Source of the DNA: Opitutaceae bacterium
GTDB lineage: Bacteria; Verrucomicrobiota; Verrucomicrobiia; Opitutales; Opitutaceae
Assembly: GCA_018402455.1 (NCBI GenBank)
Contig: JAGYIG010000002.1
Span: 121,890-185,889 of the forward strand
Direction of reading: 5' to 3'
DNA length: 64,000 bases
A program made the translations under genes and the position numbers. The notes below the pieces were generated by a model, which worked only from the letters and a program-made list of their open reading frames with translations, was not told the origin of the DNA and ran no database searches. Shown here piece by piece: positions 17,608-26,381 of the stretch (position 1 is the first letter of the stretch; each line of letters opens with the position of its first letter).

Positions 17608-19917
17608 CTACTCGTCGCGCAACGCGTAGAGGTAGGCGTAGAGGGTCATCTTGCCCCGCATGGTCTGGCGGGGCGTGAACTCGCCGTTGGTCCAGGAGTA
17701 GCGGCTGTTGAAGTGCGCCTCCTGCCGCGGCCAGCCGTCCTCCCAAGCGGGGTAGCCGCGCTCGGTGAACCACTGCGGCATGGACCCGATGTGGGTGGTG
17801 CCCCAGGGGCTGAGATTGTTGTAGGGGGTGTGGCCCGGATGGAGCCCGGGTGTGCCGTCGTTGCGGCCGGAGGTGTAGCAGTTGACAATGCAGCGTTCGC
17901 CCAGGCCGGTCATTTCAACGATGTTGCCGGGATTGCGGCCGAGTCCCCAGTCGGCATCAAGCAGCAGTGAGGTCAGGAAGTGATCGCGGTCCTCGTCGGT
18001 CTCGGACAGGTGATGGGCCAGCACGACCAGATCAAGATTATGGGGAGTCACCCAGTGACTCGGCCCGGTGGATCGGCGGGACGGCCGCCACATTCGAGCA
18101 GCGGTGTTTTCTTCGCGGGCTTGGCGAAAGAGGGCGGTGCGCATCTGGGCGCGAAGTTCCGGATGACGAATTTCGTGCGGGCTGGTCAAGTAGGCGGCCG
18201 TGCCCCAGATTTGATTCCAATCGGTGGGATGGAAGATGAACCGATCAGGATCCTGCGCGATCGCATCGCGGGCCATCGCGTCCTCCCACTGCGGGTCAGC
18301 GGTGACGTTATAGAGGTAGGCGGCGGCCATCATGCGAAAGTCCCGGCCCCGCATCTTGTCGTCGCCGATGCCCTGCATGTCGTCGAGTTGAAGATTTTCC
18401 TGTCGCGAGGCGAAGCGGTAGGCGGTGATGGCCTCCTCGCGGTAGTGGTCCCGCAAGGCGAGGTGGCCGGAAATACGAAAACTCTCGGCTAGCATGGCAC
18501 AGTTCGCGGCGTTGGCCCAGGCGGCCATGGTGGTGGCCCCGGCTTGAAACATCATGGTGCGATCCTTGGAGGGATTAGTCAGGCCGTGCGCGTAAGCCTC
18601 GCCGTCCCGCAGACGGAGGAACATGTCCACCTCGTTGCGGGCCTCATCGATCAGGTCGGGAATGCCGTTCCCGCTTTCGCGGATGTCCAGATCGTCTTCA
18701 TCCAGTCTTCCGTTGCTAAGGATGTAAGGCAGCAAAAGGGCGTAGATGTTGGAGACGTGGGCAAGATGACGGTCCCAATCGAGGGCATCGGAGTGGCCGC
18801 CGATGGCGTGGAAGTTGGTCGGCGCCCCGGGCCGGCGATGCGCCCAGAACATGGAGTCGAGGGCGGGTTTGAAGTGGGGCTCATCCCAGGTGTCACCGGG
18901 ATGATCGTTCCAGCGCGGATGGTAGGGATGAAGCTCGGTGAGATAGATGGTGAAACCGGCGGGGTCCTTTTCGGGTTCGAATCGGGGTTGGCGGGGGATG
19001 GGGCGAATGTCGGTGATGGGCTCACCGACGCGCATGTAGTAGTAGCCCCGCAAGTTGGTCTGATAGGGCGCGCGGTAGGCTGAATTGGAGATTTCGAATT
19101 CAGCGCTGCGGCCCACCCCTTCCACGACCAGACGGTAGGTTCCAGGTTGATCGAAGGCCGAAAAGTCCACGTTCCAGACGGGCGATCCCGTCAGGTTCCA
19201 GCCATTCATCTCGACCTTGCTGTCCTGCCAATACGTGACCGTGCCCGCCTCGTGCCGCGAGCCATCCTCCGTATCGAGAACCCAGATACGATGCCCCTCG
19301 AAGGCGGCGTAGTCCCGGGGGCCGCCGTCCCCCATCCAGCGATAGAGGTCGGCGGATTTGATGGGCGCACCGGTGGGATAGCCGATCAGATTTACGTGCA
19401 CCGCCTCACTGACGTGGGTGAACACGTCGAAGGTGAAGGCCGTGGTTTCCGCCTCGATGCCCAAAGCCGGATCGATGGAAATCTCGTAGTGGGCTCCCTG
19501 CTGCAGCGGGGTGGGGACTTCGAGCCACAGCCAATGGTCCAGCTTGTAGTTCCAAGCGTGATCGGTGTGGTTGACCTTGGCTTTGCGGTGGATGCGCCGG
19601 GGGTGTTTTCCGGCCGATCCGTAAGCAGCGTCATCGGCCGAGCGAATCACCCAGTTCGTGGTTTCGGTGGCCAGGGTGGGGTCCAGTTCCTCGCCGAAGC
19701 TGATGATTTTGTCGTCGCCATCGGCATAGGCGTGACCGTCGAACGCGCTGGGCCCGGTGCCGTCGTCCCGGAACCATGTTTCCCCATCCTGGAGGTAGAT
19801 CTCGATGAATCCCTCATCAAGCGGTTGAAGGTAGCCCACCTTGCTGGCCGGGAGCAGGCCGGGACTCGCCAGCAGGCAGGCCAAGGTGAGAAACGGCAAC
19901 GGGGTGGAGCGCTTCAT
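17608..19917 (-). CDS. Secreted GH9-like glycoside hydrolase
   Basis: A 769-aa secreted protein starting at ATG 19917 (MKRSTPLPFLTLACLLA, signal peptide; cut near LPASK). An extra N-terminal domain of roughly 150 residues precedes an Ig-like cellulase-N domain (about 170-280: VHVNLIGYPTGAPIKSADLY, QPGTYRLVVEGVGRSAEFEIS). An (alpha/alpha)6 GH9-like catalytic domain follows. Its nucleophile/base region is FHAIGGHSDALDWDRHLAH, matching the family GGWxDAGDxxK, and the C-terminal acid region is FNSRYSWTNGEFTPRQT. It also has DADWGLGRNPGNIVEMTG. The family acts on beta-glucans and related polymers; here the substrate is unknown because the motifs diverge from classical cellulases. It is divergent from cimA. 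Confidence 0.8.
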   Translation of the reverse strand: MKRSTPLPFLTLACLLASPGLLPASKVGYLQPLDEGFIEIYLQDGETWFRDDGTGPSAFDGHAYADGDDKIISFGEELDPTLATETTNWVIRSADDAAYGSAGKHPRRIHRKAKVNHTDHAWNYKLDHWLWLEVPTPLQQGAHYEISIDPALGIEAETTAFTFDVFTHVSEAVHVNLIGYPTGAPIKSADLYRWMGDGGPRDYAAFEGHRIWVLDTEDGSRHEAGTVTYWQDSKVEMNGWNLTGSPVWNVDFSAFDQPGTYRLVVEGVGRSAEFEISNSAYRAPYQTNLRGYYYMRVGEPITDIRPIPRQPRFEPEKDPAGFTIYLTELHPYHPRWNDHPGDTWDEPHFKPALDSMFWAHRRPGAPTNFHAIGGHSDALDWDRHLAHVSNIYALLLPYILSNGRLDEDDLDIRESGNGIPDLIDEARNEVDMFLRLRDGEAYAHGLTNPSKDRTMMFQAGATTMAAWANAANCAMLAESFRISGHLALRDHYREEAITAYRFASRQENLQLDDMQGIGDDKMRGRDFRMMAAAYLYNVTADPQWEDAMARDAIAQDPDRFIFHPTDWNQIWGTAAYLTSPHEIRHPELRAQMRTALFRQAREENTAARMWRPSRRSTGPSHWVTPHNLDLVVLAHHLSETDEDRDHFLTSLLLDADWGLGRNPGNIVEMTGLGERCIVNCYTSGRNDGTPGLHPGHTPYNNLSPWGTTHIGSMPQWFTERGYPAWEDGWPRQEAHFNSRYSWTNGEFTPRQTMRGKMTLYAYLYALRDE

Positions 19918-19986
19918 GGTATTTACCCGGAGAATGGGCAACTTGGAGCTGGACAGCAAAGCCCATCGCGATCACCCCCGGTAGAC

Positions 19987-20058
19987 GTGAACCTGGTCAT
20001 TATCAGCGCCATCATCATCCGAATTGCCCCCCAGCCTGGGCAGGATGATGCGGCGTAG
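19987..20058 (+). CDS. Isoleucine-rich leader peptide of cimA
   Basis: A 23-codon reading frame from GTG 19987 to TAG 20056-20058. Its core reads LVIISAIIIRIA: six Ile codons within 11 (ATT ATC, ATC ATC ATC, ATT), plus Leu and Val. It closely recalls the E. coli IlvL leader. No ATG, GTG or TTG lies in frame between the divergent gene's start and this GTG; no clear ribosome binding site is seen, which is common in this group. The stop codon lies inside the proposed antiterminator arm. It is too short for routine gene calling. It would sense charged tRNA-Ile for the isoleucine-pathway gene cimA. Confidence 0.7.
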   Translation: MNLVIISAIIIRIAPQPGQDDAA

Positions 20059-20118
20059 ACAGTTTTCCATAACCGCCAAACCATCCTAACCCCGGGCCCT
20101 ACCGCCGCGGGGTTTTTT
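20050..20118 (+). promoter_or_regulatory. Transcription attenuator: antiterminator and terminator before cimA
   Basis: The terminator is AACCCCG (20088-20094) paired with CGGGGTT (20108-20114), extended by GGC (20095-20097) with GCC (20104-20106), followed by six T (20113-20118) and a further GTTTT. The competing antiterminator is GCGGCGTAG (20050-20058) with CTA-C-CGCCGC (20099-20108), nine pairs with one bulged C. The two structures cross and cannot coexist. The 5' antiterminator arm covers the leader stop codon, so a ribosome finishing the peptide would hide it and let the terminator form. A ribosome stalled on the Ile codons would leave it free. Confidence 0.75.
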
Positions 20119-20162
20119 GTTTTGGCCCGCCGCGGATCACCCGCAATCTCCAGCCTTATTTT

Positions 20163-21737
20163 ATGCATCCGAACCAAGTAAAAATCTACGACACCACGCT
20201 GCGGGACGGCACGCAGGGTGAAGGCATCAGCTTTTCCGTGACCGATAAGCTGCTGATTGCGGAGCGGCTCGACGATTTCGGGGTGGATTACATCGAAGGC
20301 GGTTTTCCGGGATCCAACCCGCGGGACATCACGTTTTTCGCCGAGGCACAGAAGCTGAAGCTCAAGCATGCCAAGTTGGCGGCTTTTGGATCGACCCGGC
20401 GGGCCGGCACCAAGGCGGCGGAAGATGCCCAACTCAGGACCCTGCTGGAAAGCGGCATGCCGGTGATGACTCTGGTCGGCAAAACCTGGGACCTTCACGT
20501 CACGGAAATCCTGCGCACGAACCTGGCCGAAAATTTGGCGATGATTGAGGACTCGGTGCGTTTTCTGGTCTCCCAAGGTCGTGAAGTGATCTATGATGCC
20601 GAACACTTTTTTGACGGTTACCGGGCGGATCCCGACTACGCGTTCCAGACGCTGGCGGCGGCCTTGCGCGGGGGGGCGAGTAACCTGACCCTGTGCGATA
20701 CCAACGGCGGTTCCCTCGTCGATGATTTTCAGGCCATCGTGGCGCGGGCCGTCGCTGAATTTGGCGGCGAGAACATTGGCGTGCATTGTCACAATGATGC
20801 CGGTCTGGGGGTGGCCCTGACCTTGGCCGGAGTCGCGGCCGGAGGCACGCTCGTACAAGGTACGGCCAACGGATATGGCGAACGCACGGGCAACGCGAAT
20901 TTGATCACGGTGTTGCCGAGTCTCTTCTTAAAGATGAACCGCACGGCGAACTGCGCGGCCAATCTTGCGGGCTTGCGGGACCTGTCGCTGTGTTTTGACG
21001 AACTTGCTAATTTGCGCCCGGACACCAAGGCGCCCTACGTTGGCGCATCTGCTTTCGCGCACAAAGGCGGGCTTCACGCCAATGCGGCCCAAAAAGTGAA
21101 ATCCTCCTACGAGCACATTGATCCGGCCCTCGTGGGTAATCACACCCGGGTGCTGGTCTCCGACATGGCGGGCCGTTCCTCGGTAGCCATGAAGGCCCGC
21201 GAGTTGGGCATGGAGCTCGACGAAAAGGGTCCGGAGATCGTGACGTTGATTGAGCGGCTCAAGGAATTGGAGTTTCAAGGTTACGAGTTTGAGGCGGCGG
21301 ATGCTTCCCTGAAGCTCTTGATCGCCGGTGCACTCGATCAGTTACCGTCGTTTTTCACGTTGGAGAGTTATCGCGTGATGGTGGAACGTCACGAAGGTAG
21401 CCTGTTCGCGGAAGCGACGGTCAAGTTGCAGGTCAAGGGCCAGACTGTGCACACGGTCGCCGAGTGCACCGGACCGGTTGGCGCGCTCGACAAGGCCCTG
21501 CGCCTCGCACTGGAAGGGGCCTATCCGGAGTTGAAAAAAATGGAGTTGCGGGATTATAAGGTCCGGATTTTGGAAAGCGGGCTGGGGGCGAACAGTCGCA
21601 CCCGGGTGCTGATCGAGTCCTCCGACGGCGACTCTATCTGGGGCACAGTGGGGGTGAGCGATAATATCATCCAAGCCTCGTGGCAGGCACTGCGGGACGC
21701 AGTTAACTATAAACTCTTGCAGCCAGCCTCCGATTAA
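20163..21737 (+). CDS. cimA: (R)-citramalate synthase
   Basis: Condenses pyruvate and acetyl-CoA to citramalate, a threonine-independent entry to isoleucine. The 524-aa protein has the DRE-TIM metallolyase start IYDTTLRDGTQGEGISFSVTDK, YIEGGFPGSNPRD, the metal-binding GVHCHNDAGLGVA, and NGYGERTGNANL. A C-terminal LeuA regulatory domain ends the protein. The family length and the KIYDTTLRDGTQ start match CimA rather than isopropylmalate synthase LeuA. Expression is probably controlled by the upstream Ile attenuator. In thermophiles and others the enzyme is also feedback-inhibited by isoleucine. Confidence 0.93.
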   Translation: MHPNQVKIYDTTLRDGTQGEGISFSVTDKLLIAERLDDFGVDYIEGGFPGSNPRDITFFAEAQKLKLKHAKLAAFGSTRRAGTKAAEDAQLRTLLESGMPVMTLVGKTWDLHVTEILRTNLAENLAMIEDSVRFLVSQGREVIYDAEHFFDGYRADPDYAFQTLAAALRGGASNLTLCDTNGGSLVDDFQAIVARAVAEFGGENIGVHCHNDAGLGVALTLAGVAAGGTLVQGTANGYGERTGNANLITVLPSLFLKMNRTANCAANLAGLRDLSLCFDELANLRPDTKAPYVGASAFAHKGGLHANAAQKVKSSYEHIDPALVGNHTRVLVSDMAGRSSVAMKARELGMELDEKGPEIVTLIERLKELEFQGYEFEAADASLKLLIAGALDQLPSFFTLESYRVMVERHEGSLFAEATVKLQVKGQTVHTVAECTGPVGALDKALRLALEGAYPELKKMELRDYKVRILESGLGANSRTRVLIESSDGDSIWGTVGVSDNIIQASWQALRDAVNYKLLQPASD

Positions 21738-21832
21738 CGCGCCTAAACCGGAGCGTAAGCAGGAATTCGAATCCGTATTTAACGTGCGATTACGCTGGCC
21801 CCGCCCCTTGCGCCCCTACAAATTTTTATCCC

Positions 21833-22981
21833 GTGCCTTTTAAGCTACCCAACGCTAGAATCAATTGGACCAACAGCGCGTTCCTGATCGGAATCGCCGT
21901 GGCAAGTCTCACTGTGGTGCCCTACCACATTTGGACCCACGGCATTGACGCCTTCCAGATTGCGCTGTTCCTGCTGTTTTTCATCGCCACAGGATTGAGT
22001 ATCACCCTCGGGTATCACCGCTTGTTTGCCCACAAGGCGTTCAAAGCCAAGTGGCCGGTGCGGTTGGCCACCCTCTTGTTCGGCGCGGCCACGTTTGAAA
22101 ACTGCGTGCTGGCTTGGACGTCCGATCATCGTCGCCACCACAAGCATGTTGATCATGACGATGATCCCTACGACATCAGCCAAGGATTTTGGTATGCTCA
22201 TATCGGTTGGATCCTGTTCAAGGTCGCGCCCGATCCGCCATGGGACAATGTGAACGATCTGCGCAAAGATCGTTTGGTGGAACTGCAATCCCGGTTTTAT
22301 CTCCCGATCGCCGTGACCATGAGCTTCGTCCTGCCGGCCTTTTTGGGTTGGCTCTGGGCGGGCCCCTCTGGTGCGTTGACCGCCTTCCTCGTTGCCGGGG
22401 TGCTTCGCGTGTTCGCGGTGCAGCAGATGACCTTCTTTATCAACTCCCTTTGCCACACGATCGGCCAGCGGCCCTATTCGAGCAAATGCAGCGCGCGGGA
22501 CAGTTGGATTATGGCGATCTTCACTTTTGGCGAGGGCTACCACAACTACCACCACGAGTTTCAGCATGACTACCGCAATGGCGTGAAGTGGTGGCAATGG
22601 GACCCCACCAAATGGACGATTTGGACTCTGGAGAAGCTGGGCATGGTCAGTGATCTTCGACGGGTTCAGGAGCAGAAAATTGTGGCGGCACAATTGAACG
22701 AGGCACGACGTCGGGTGCAGGACGCGCTGGCCAACCCTGCACTCAACCTAGGCGCGAGACGCGTGGAATTACTTCGGGCCGCCGATGTGCGGCTGGATGA
22801 ACTGGCCGAGCGCTGGTCGATTCTTAAAGACCACTACATCCATCGGGCGGAAGAACTCAAAGAAAGCGCCGTGGAGATCACCGATCAGAAGCTGAAGGAA
22901 GCCCGCGAAGCATTCGAAGAAATGCGCCGCGCCATCCGCGATACCATGGCCCTGCTCGAAGGCATGCCGCAACCTGCTTGA
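21833..22981 (+). CDS. Membrane fatty-acid desaturase with C-terminal helical tail
   Basis: A 382-aa delta-9-type acyl desaturase starting at GTG 21833. The three iron-binding histidine boxes are HRLFAH (62-67), HRRHHKH (99-105) and HNYHH (237-241), spaced as in the acyl-CoA desaturase family, with four hydrophobic segments around 15-60 and 155-205. Enzymes of this type put a cis double bond into membrane fatty acids using O2. The catalytic part ends near residue 275; a Glu/Lys/Arg-rich helical tail of about 105 residues follows (EELKESAVEITDQKLKEAR), probably coiled coil, which short bacterial desaturases lack. It stands alone after cimA. Confidence 0.93.
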   Translation: MPFKLPNARINWTNSAFLIGIAVASLTVVPYHIWTHGIDAFQIALFLLFFIATGLSITLGYHRLFAHKAFKAKWPVRLATLLFGAATFENCVLAWTSDHRRHHKHVDHDDDPYDISQGFWYAHIGWILFKVAPDPPWDNVNDLRKDRLVELQSRFYLPIAVTMSFVLPAFLGWLWAGPSGALTAFLVAGVLRVFAVQQMTFFINSLCHTIGQRPYSSKCSARDSWIMAIFTFGEGYHNYHHEFQHDYRNGVKWWQWDPTKWTIWTLEKLGMVSDLRRVQEQKIVAAQLNEARRRVQDALANPALNLGARRVELLRAADVRLDELAERWSILKDHYIHRAEELKESAVEITDQKLKEAREAFEEMRRAIRDTMALLEGMPQPA

Positions 22982-23656
22982 CGGTCTCGTTCAAGTCCGG
23001 GTGCCAACCGGAGGATTTGCCAGCGTGACGGCCCCCGGGAAACTCCATGAGGGTCCGCTCACCGGTTTGGTGGGAGACGTTGCACTCACGCCTTATTTAC
23101 GAGGGGACGGGCGGGTGGGTCATCAGCCCTCGCGCGGGCTTGGTCTATCTGGCCCCCCCGCCCGTTTACGATGCCATGCCGACCCGTGACACCATGTGGT
23201 TTGTCGCGGAGAAGTCCGAGGGCGTGACGGGGATTTGGCGGGCGCCCTCTTCCTTTGCGATCCAAAGGGAGGCGGTGTAGATTCGGCGGTGAGGCAAATA
23301 GACCGGGTCAGTGACCCAGGCACGAGCAAAGGGGAACCTTTTAACGTATCCAATTATGGCCGTCCCCCGATTAAATTAAAATGCCCAAGACCGCCGCAAC
23401 CAGGTAGGGCGCGTTTCGCCGAAACCGCCGCTTCAGGCTGACGCATACCGACCGCGTCCTTCGCCGCAACGGGCACTCCGCTGCAGCGGGCGGCGTCAAG
23501 CGCCGTTCGTACGTCCGTCACTGTTCTTGTCCTCCAAAACCTGAATTTTCGCTGGTCACCTAAGACCGTTTCATCGGCAAAGGGGACGCTTTCGATGCGC
23601 TCAATCATGGCGGTCTCCTCGGCTCTACCAGGGTTTCAATCAACCTGCTCCAGTCC
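22982..23656. other. 675-bp stretch without a convincing gene
   Basis: Two weak frames exist. One at 23047-23280 (+) would encode 77 aa starting MRVRSPVWWETLHSRL, with no recognised motif. The other, at 23354-23608 (-), is listed separately. Composition is mixed and slightly lower in GC than the flanks. This could be decayed coding sequence; no repeats or mobile-element ends were seen. Confidence 0.5.
23354..23608 (-). CDS. Hypothetical 84-aa protein
   Basis: The frame starts at ATG 23608, preceded by an AGGAGA sequence eight bases upstream, which is a better ribosome binding site than most genes here have. It encodes MIERIESVPFADETVLGDQR and then a mixed, Arg/Ala-rich remainder with no membrane segment or known motif. 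The stop (TAA) is at 23354. It lies 49 bp upstream of, and is divergent from, nothing obvious; the cardiolipin synthase gene on the same strand ends after it at 23657. Coding potential is uncertain: the second half looks low quality, so it may be a fragment. Confidence 0.3.
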   Translation of the reverse strand: MIERIESVPFADETVLGDQRKFRFWRTRTVTDVRTALDAARCSGVPVAAKDAVGMRQPEAAVSAKRALPGCGGLGHFNLIGGRP

Positions 23657-25117
23657 TCAAAGTAAGGGCGCGAGGAGTCGGCTGAGGTCCTCCGCCAGTA
23701 CCCCCGTCCACCGTTGGGGAGGGGTGCCGGTGGCAGGGGATTCGCAGTCTCTCACCAGATTGCCGGCCCAGGCGCGGATGGCGGCGACCTCAGCTTCTGA
23801 ATAGACCACGATGCCGATTTCGAAGTTCACAAACAGGCTCCTCAGGTCGAAATTAGCCGATCCGAAAAGAGCCAGCCTATCGTCCATGATCACGGCTTTG
23901 GCGTGCAGCATGCGGGGCCGATAGAGGAGGACCCGAGCGCCCGCCGATTCCAACTCCCGGAGGAATTGACGTCGGGCGTAGTCGGTCACGGCGTGGTTGG
24001 ACTTGGCGGGGATGATCAGGGTGATATCGATGCCGGCCCGGGCCTTCACCAGGAGTGAGCGCTGCAGCACTTCATCAGGAATGAAGTAGGGGGTGATGAT
24101 CCAGACACTGCGTTCTGCCTCCTGGACAAACGAGACGAGGCCCTCGTATAACGGATCCCCTTTCACATCGGGGCCGCTGGCGATCACCTGCAGGCTGCAG
24201 TCGCCCTGGGAGGGAGGACAGACGGGGGCGGCTTCATGGCGGAGCTGCTCGATTGATTGGTCGGTGGCGTGATTCCAATCCGCAAAAAACACTTCGTCGA
24301 CCAGAGCCGCGGCGGGACCGGAGATGACGGTGCCAAAATCGGTCCAGCGCTTCTCCGAGGGTTTTTCTCCCATGTATTCGCCGGCCATGTTGCGACCTCC
24401 GACGATGGCGGTCTGATGGTCAAAAACCGCGATTTTGCGGTGATTTCTCAGATTGGCCGAGTGCCGGGTGGAGAGGGGAACGACCGGCATGAATCTGCGC
24501 ACGAAGCCCCCGGCCTCCCGGATCGGATCACAGAATCGTCCCGCGGCCACGAAGCTGCCCAAGCCATCAAGCAGCAACCGCACCTTGACGCCTTGCCGGG
24601 CGCGTTGGGCCAGCTCCTGCACCAACGCGCGGCCGGTCTGATCGCGGCCGAGGATGAAGGTGGTGATGTGGATCGTATGCTGGGCGGCCCGGATTTGAGC
24701 CACGAACTCCGCGAAGCACGCTTCGCCGGTGGCCAGCAGCTTGAGCCGATTGCCCCCCACTGGGGCCCCGGCTCCGTTGGACATGATGGTCTTCGCCACG
24801 GGGAGGTGAAGGACATGGTCGGGCGCGGCCGGGGCTCCCGGCAGGCTCAGGCGCATCTTTTCTTTGCGGGCGACCAAGCGCTTGATTTTGCGCCCCCCCA
24901 GCAACAGATATAGCGGCACTCCGAGATAAGGGATGAGCACGATCCCGAGGAGCCAGGCGATGGTGTTGCCCGGTTGACGCTTTTCACTCATCAACCGCGC
25001 GATTGCGAAGACCGCCAGCAGAAATCCGCCGACAGTTAACAGGTGAGGCCAGAGGCTGGTGGAGACGACCTCAGTCACCTCGTCGATGACCGTGGGGGAT
25101 AGGGGAGAGCTGGCCAT
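23657..25117 (-). CDS. cls: Cardiolipin synthase (phospholipase D family)
   Basis: Joins phosphatidylglycerol molecules to make cardiolipin. The 486-aa size is normal. Two N-terminal membrane segments (about 24-42 and 53-74, the latter LLGIVLIPYLGVPLYLLLGG) are followed by two PLD catalytic repeats with HKD motifs: HRKIAVFD (226-233) with GGRNMAGEY, and HAKAVIMD with GSANFDLRSLFVNFE. GSANFDxRS is the typical Cls signature. It is transcribed alone, divergent from the DUF2911 gene. A closely related PLD-type synthase for another phospholipid cannot be excluded. Confidence 0.93.
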   Translation of the reverse strand: MASSPLSPTVIDEVTEVVSTSLWPHLLTVGGFLLAVFAIARLMSEKRQPGNTIAWLLGIVLIPYLGVPLYLLLGGRKIKRLVARKEKMRLSLPGAPAAPDHVLHLPVAKTIMSNGAGAPVGGNRLKLLATGEACFAEFVAQIRAAQHTIHITTFILGRDQTGRALVQELAQRARQGVKVRLLLDGLGSFVAAGRFCDPIREAGGFVRRFMPVVPLSTRHSANLRNHRKIAVFDHQTAIVGGRNMAGEYMGEKPSEKRWTDFGTVISGPAAALVDEVFFADWNHATDQSIEQLRHEAAPVCPPSQGDCSLQVIASGPDVKGDPLYEGLVSFVQEAERSVWIITPYFIPDEVLQRSLLVKARAGIDITLIIPAKSNHAVTDYARRQFLRELESAGARVLLYRPRMLHAKAVIMDDRLALFGSANFDLRSLFVNFEIGIVVYSEAEVAAIRAWAGNLVRDCESPATGTPPQRWTGVLAEDLSRLLAPLL

Positions 25118-25297
25118 TGGGGAAGGAAGTTAGACGATCCCTTGATCCGGTCAACCGGGAGCCGACGACGTGGCTGGCCCGAGATTTTCCGCCCGGTGGG
25201 AGCCTGCCGCGGAAAACTTCCTTAAAAGTGGGGAAGAAAATAAACTCGTGATCACTCTGGCGATTTGTAGGCAGGCGAGTCTGCTTAACTTCCCTTC

Positions 25298-26188
25298 GTG
25301 CCAATGTTTACCATGATTTATCCATCCCCCCGTCGTTGCGCAGTTTTAGGGTTGTTGTTCGTTGCCCAATGGGCGGTCACCGCTGCGGTCCAAATTGATT
25401 TTCCTGCGGCCAGTCCGGCGGCCACGGTGACTCAGCGGGTCGGCCTCACGGACTTCGAAATTTCTTATTCCCGACCGAGCGTGAAAGGCCGAAAAATATT
25501 CGGTGGGTTGCAGCCTTACGGGGAAGTTTGGCGAACGGGTGCCAATGCGGCGACCAAGTTGAGCTTCTCCACCGACATCACGTTTGGCGGGCGGCCCGTG
25601 GCGGCCGGAACCTACGCCTTGTTTTCGATTCCCGGGGAAGAGACCTGGACGATCATCCTCAATCGGGTGGCCGACCAATGGGGGGCAACCCGTTACAGTG
25701 CCGACGAAGATGTCGTGCGCGTGGACGTGCCCACCGCGCCGGGGGCCCAGCTCGAGGAAACGCTGCGGATCGGGTTCGGGAGGTTGAGAGACGAATCGGC
25801 GGTGCTGGAAATTGCCTGGGAACATGCTCATGTGCAGGTCCCGATCGAGGTGGCGGTGCGCACTCGCCTGCAGCCGCAGATTGAGGCGGTGATGGACTCG
25901 GGGCAGCGCCAACCCGATTTCATCTACTTCCAGGCGGCCGCCTTCTATTTTGATCAAGAAATCGATGCTGCGCTCGCGGCGGAGTGGGTTGATCTGGCTC
26001 TGGCGCAGAACCCCCGGGCGTTTTGGATGCTTCACCTCAAGGCCAAGATCCATGCCCGGCTGGGTAACGAGGAAATCGCCATCGCGGCCGCGGAAGCCTC
26101 GACGGCTGAGGCCGTGGCCCAGGAGGGGCCCTCCAGTGGCTACAAAGTCATGAACGACGCCTTGCTCGCATCCCTGCGCTCCCCGTAG
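25298..26188 (+). CDS. Exported DUF2911 protein with TPR-like tail
   Basis: Starts at GTG 25298 or in-frame ATG 25304/25313; a signal peptide follows (RRCAVLGLLFVAQWAVTAA). The region about 30-190 fits DUF2911: VTQRVGLTDFEISYSRPSVKGRKIFGGL, then YGEVWRTGANAATKLSFSTDI and AGTYALFSIPGEETWTIILN. After about residue 200 it is helical and reads like one or two TPR repeats (AAEWVDLALAQNPRAFWML, AKIHARLGNEEIAIAAAEAS). DUF2911 proteins are common in Bacteroidota and Verrucomicrobiota; their function is unknown. It is 25 bp upstream of the small membrane gene and may share its transcript. Confidence 0.85.
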   Translation: MPMFTMIYPSPRRCAVLGLLFVAQWAVTAAVQIDFPAASPAATVTQRVGLTDFEISYSRPSVKGRKIFGGLQPYGEVWRTGANAATKLSFSTDITFGGRPVAAGTYALFSIPGEETWTIILNRVADQWGATRYSADEDVVRVDVPTAPGAQLEETLRIGFGRLRDESAVLEIAWEHAHVQVPIEVAVRTRLQPQIEAVMDSGQRQPDFIYFQAAAFYFDQEIDAALAAEWVDLALAQNPRAFWMLHLKAKIHARLGNEEIAIAAAEASTAEAVAQEGPSSGYKVMNDALLASLRSP

Positions 26189-26213
26189 CCTGTAACGGCC
26201 GCCCTCCCGGAAG

Positions 26214-26381
26214 ATGACGACCTTTTCAGAGCACCAAGCAGCCCCCAACGATCACCGTGACGAAGAAGCACGCACCGGCCTGGGGGCGCTGCCTTCATGG
26301 CGGGCGGTTTACGTCGCTGTTGTGGTCGTATTTATTGTGACCGTGGTGGCGATGTGGGGGTTCAAGGTCTACTACGCATGA
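26214..26381 (+). CDS. 55-aa single-span membrane peptide coupled to a symporter
   Basis: A short gene from ATG 26214 to TGA 26379-26381; the stop overlaps the symporter start as ATGA, so translation is probably coupled. The N-terminal 30 residues are polar and acidic (EHQAAPNDHRDEEARTG). They precede one membrane helix, VYVAVVVVFIVTVVAMWGF, and a short KVYYA tail, giving an N-in or N-out single-pass protein. It resembles in position the small partner subunits found with some sodium:solute symporters, but is shorter and has one span rather than two. I do not recognise a family. Confidence 0.65.
   Translation: MTTFSEHQAAPNDHRDEEARTGLGALPSWRAVYVAVVVVFIVTVVAMWGFKVYYA

Noticed and set aside
23047..23280. 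77-codon plus-strand frame after the desaturase
   Set aside because: No motif, signal, membrane segment or good ribosome binding site; chance opening in a gap.
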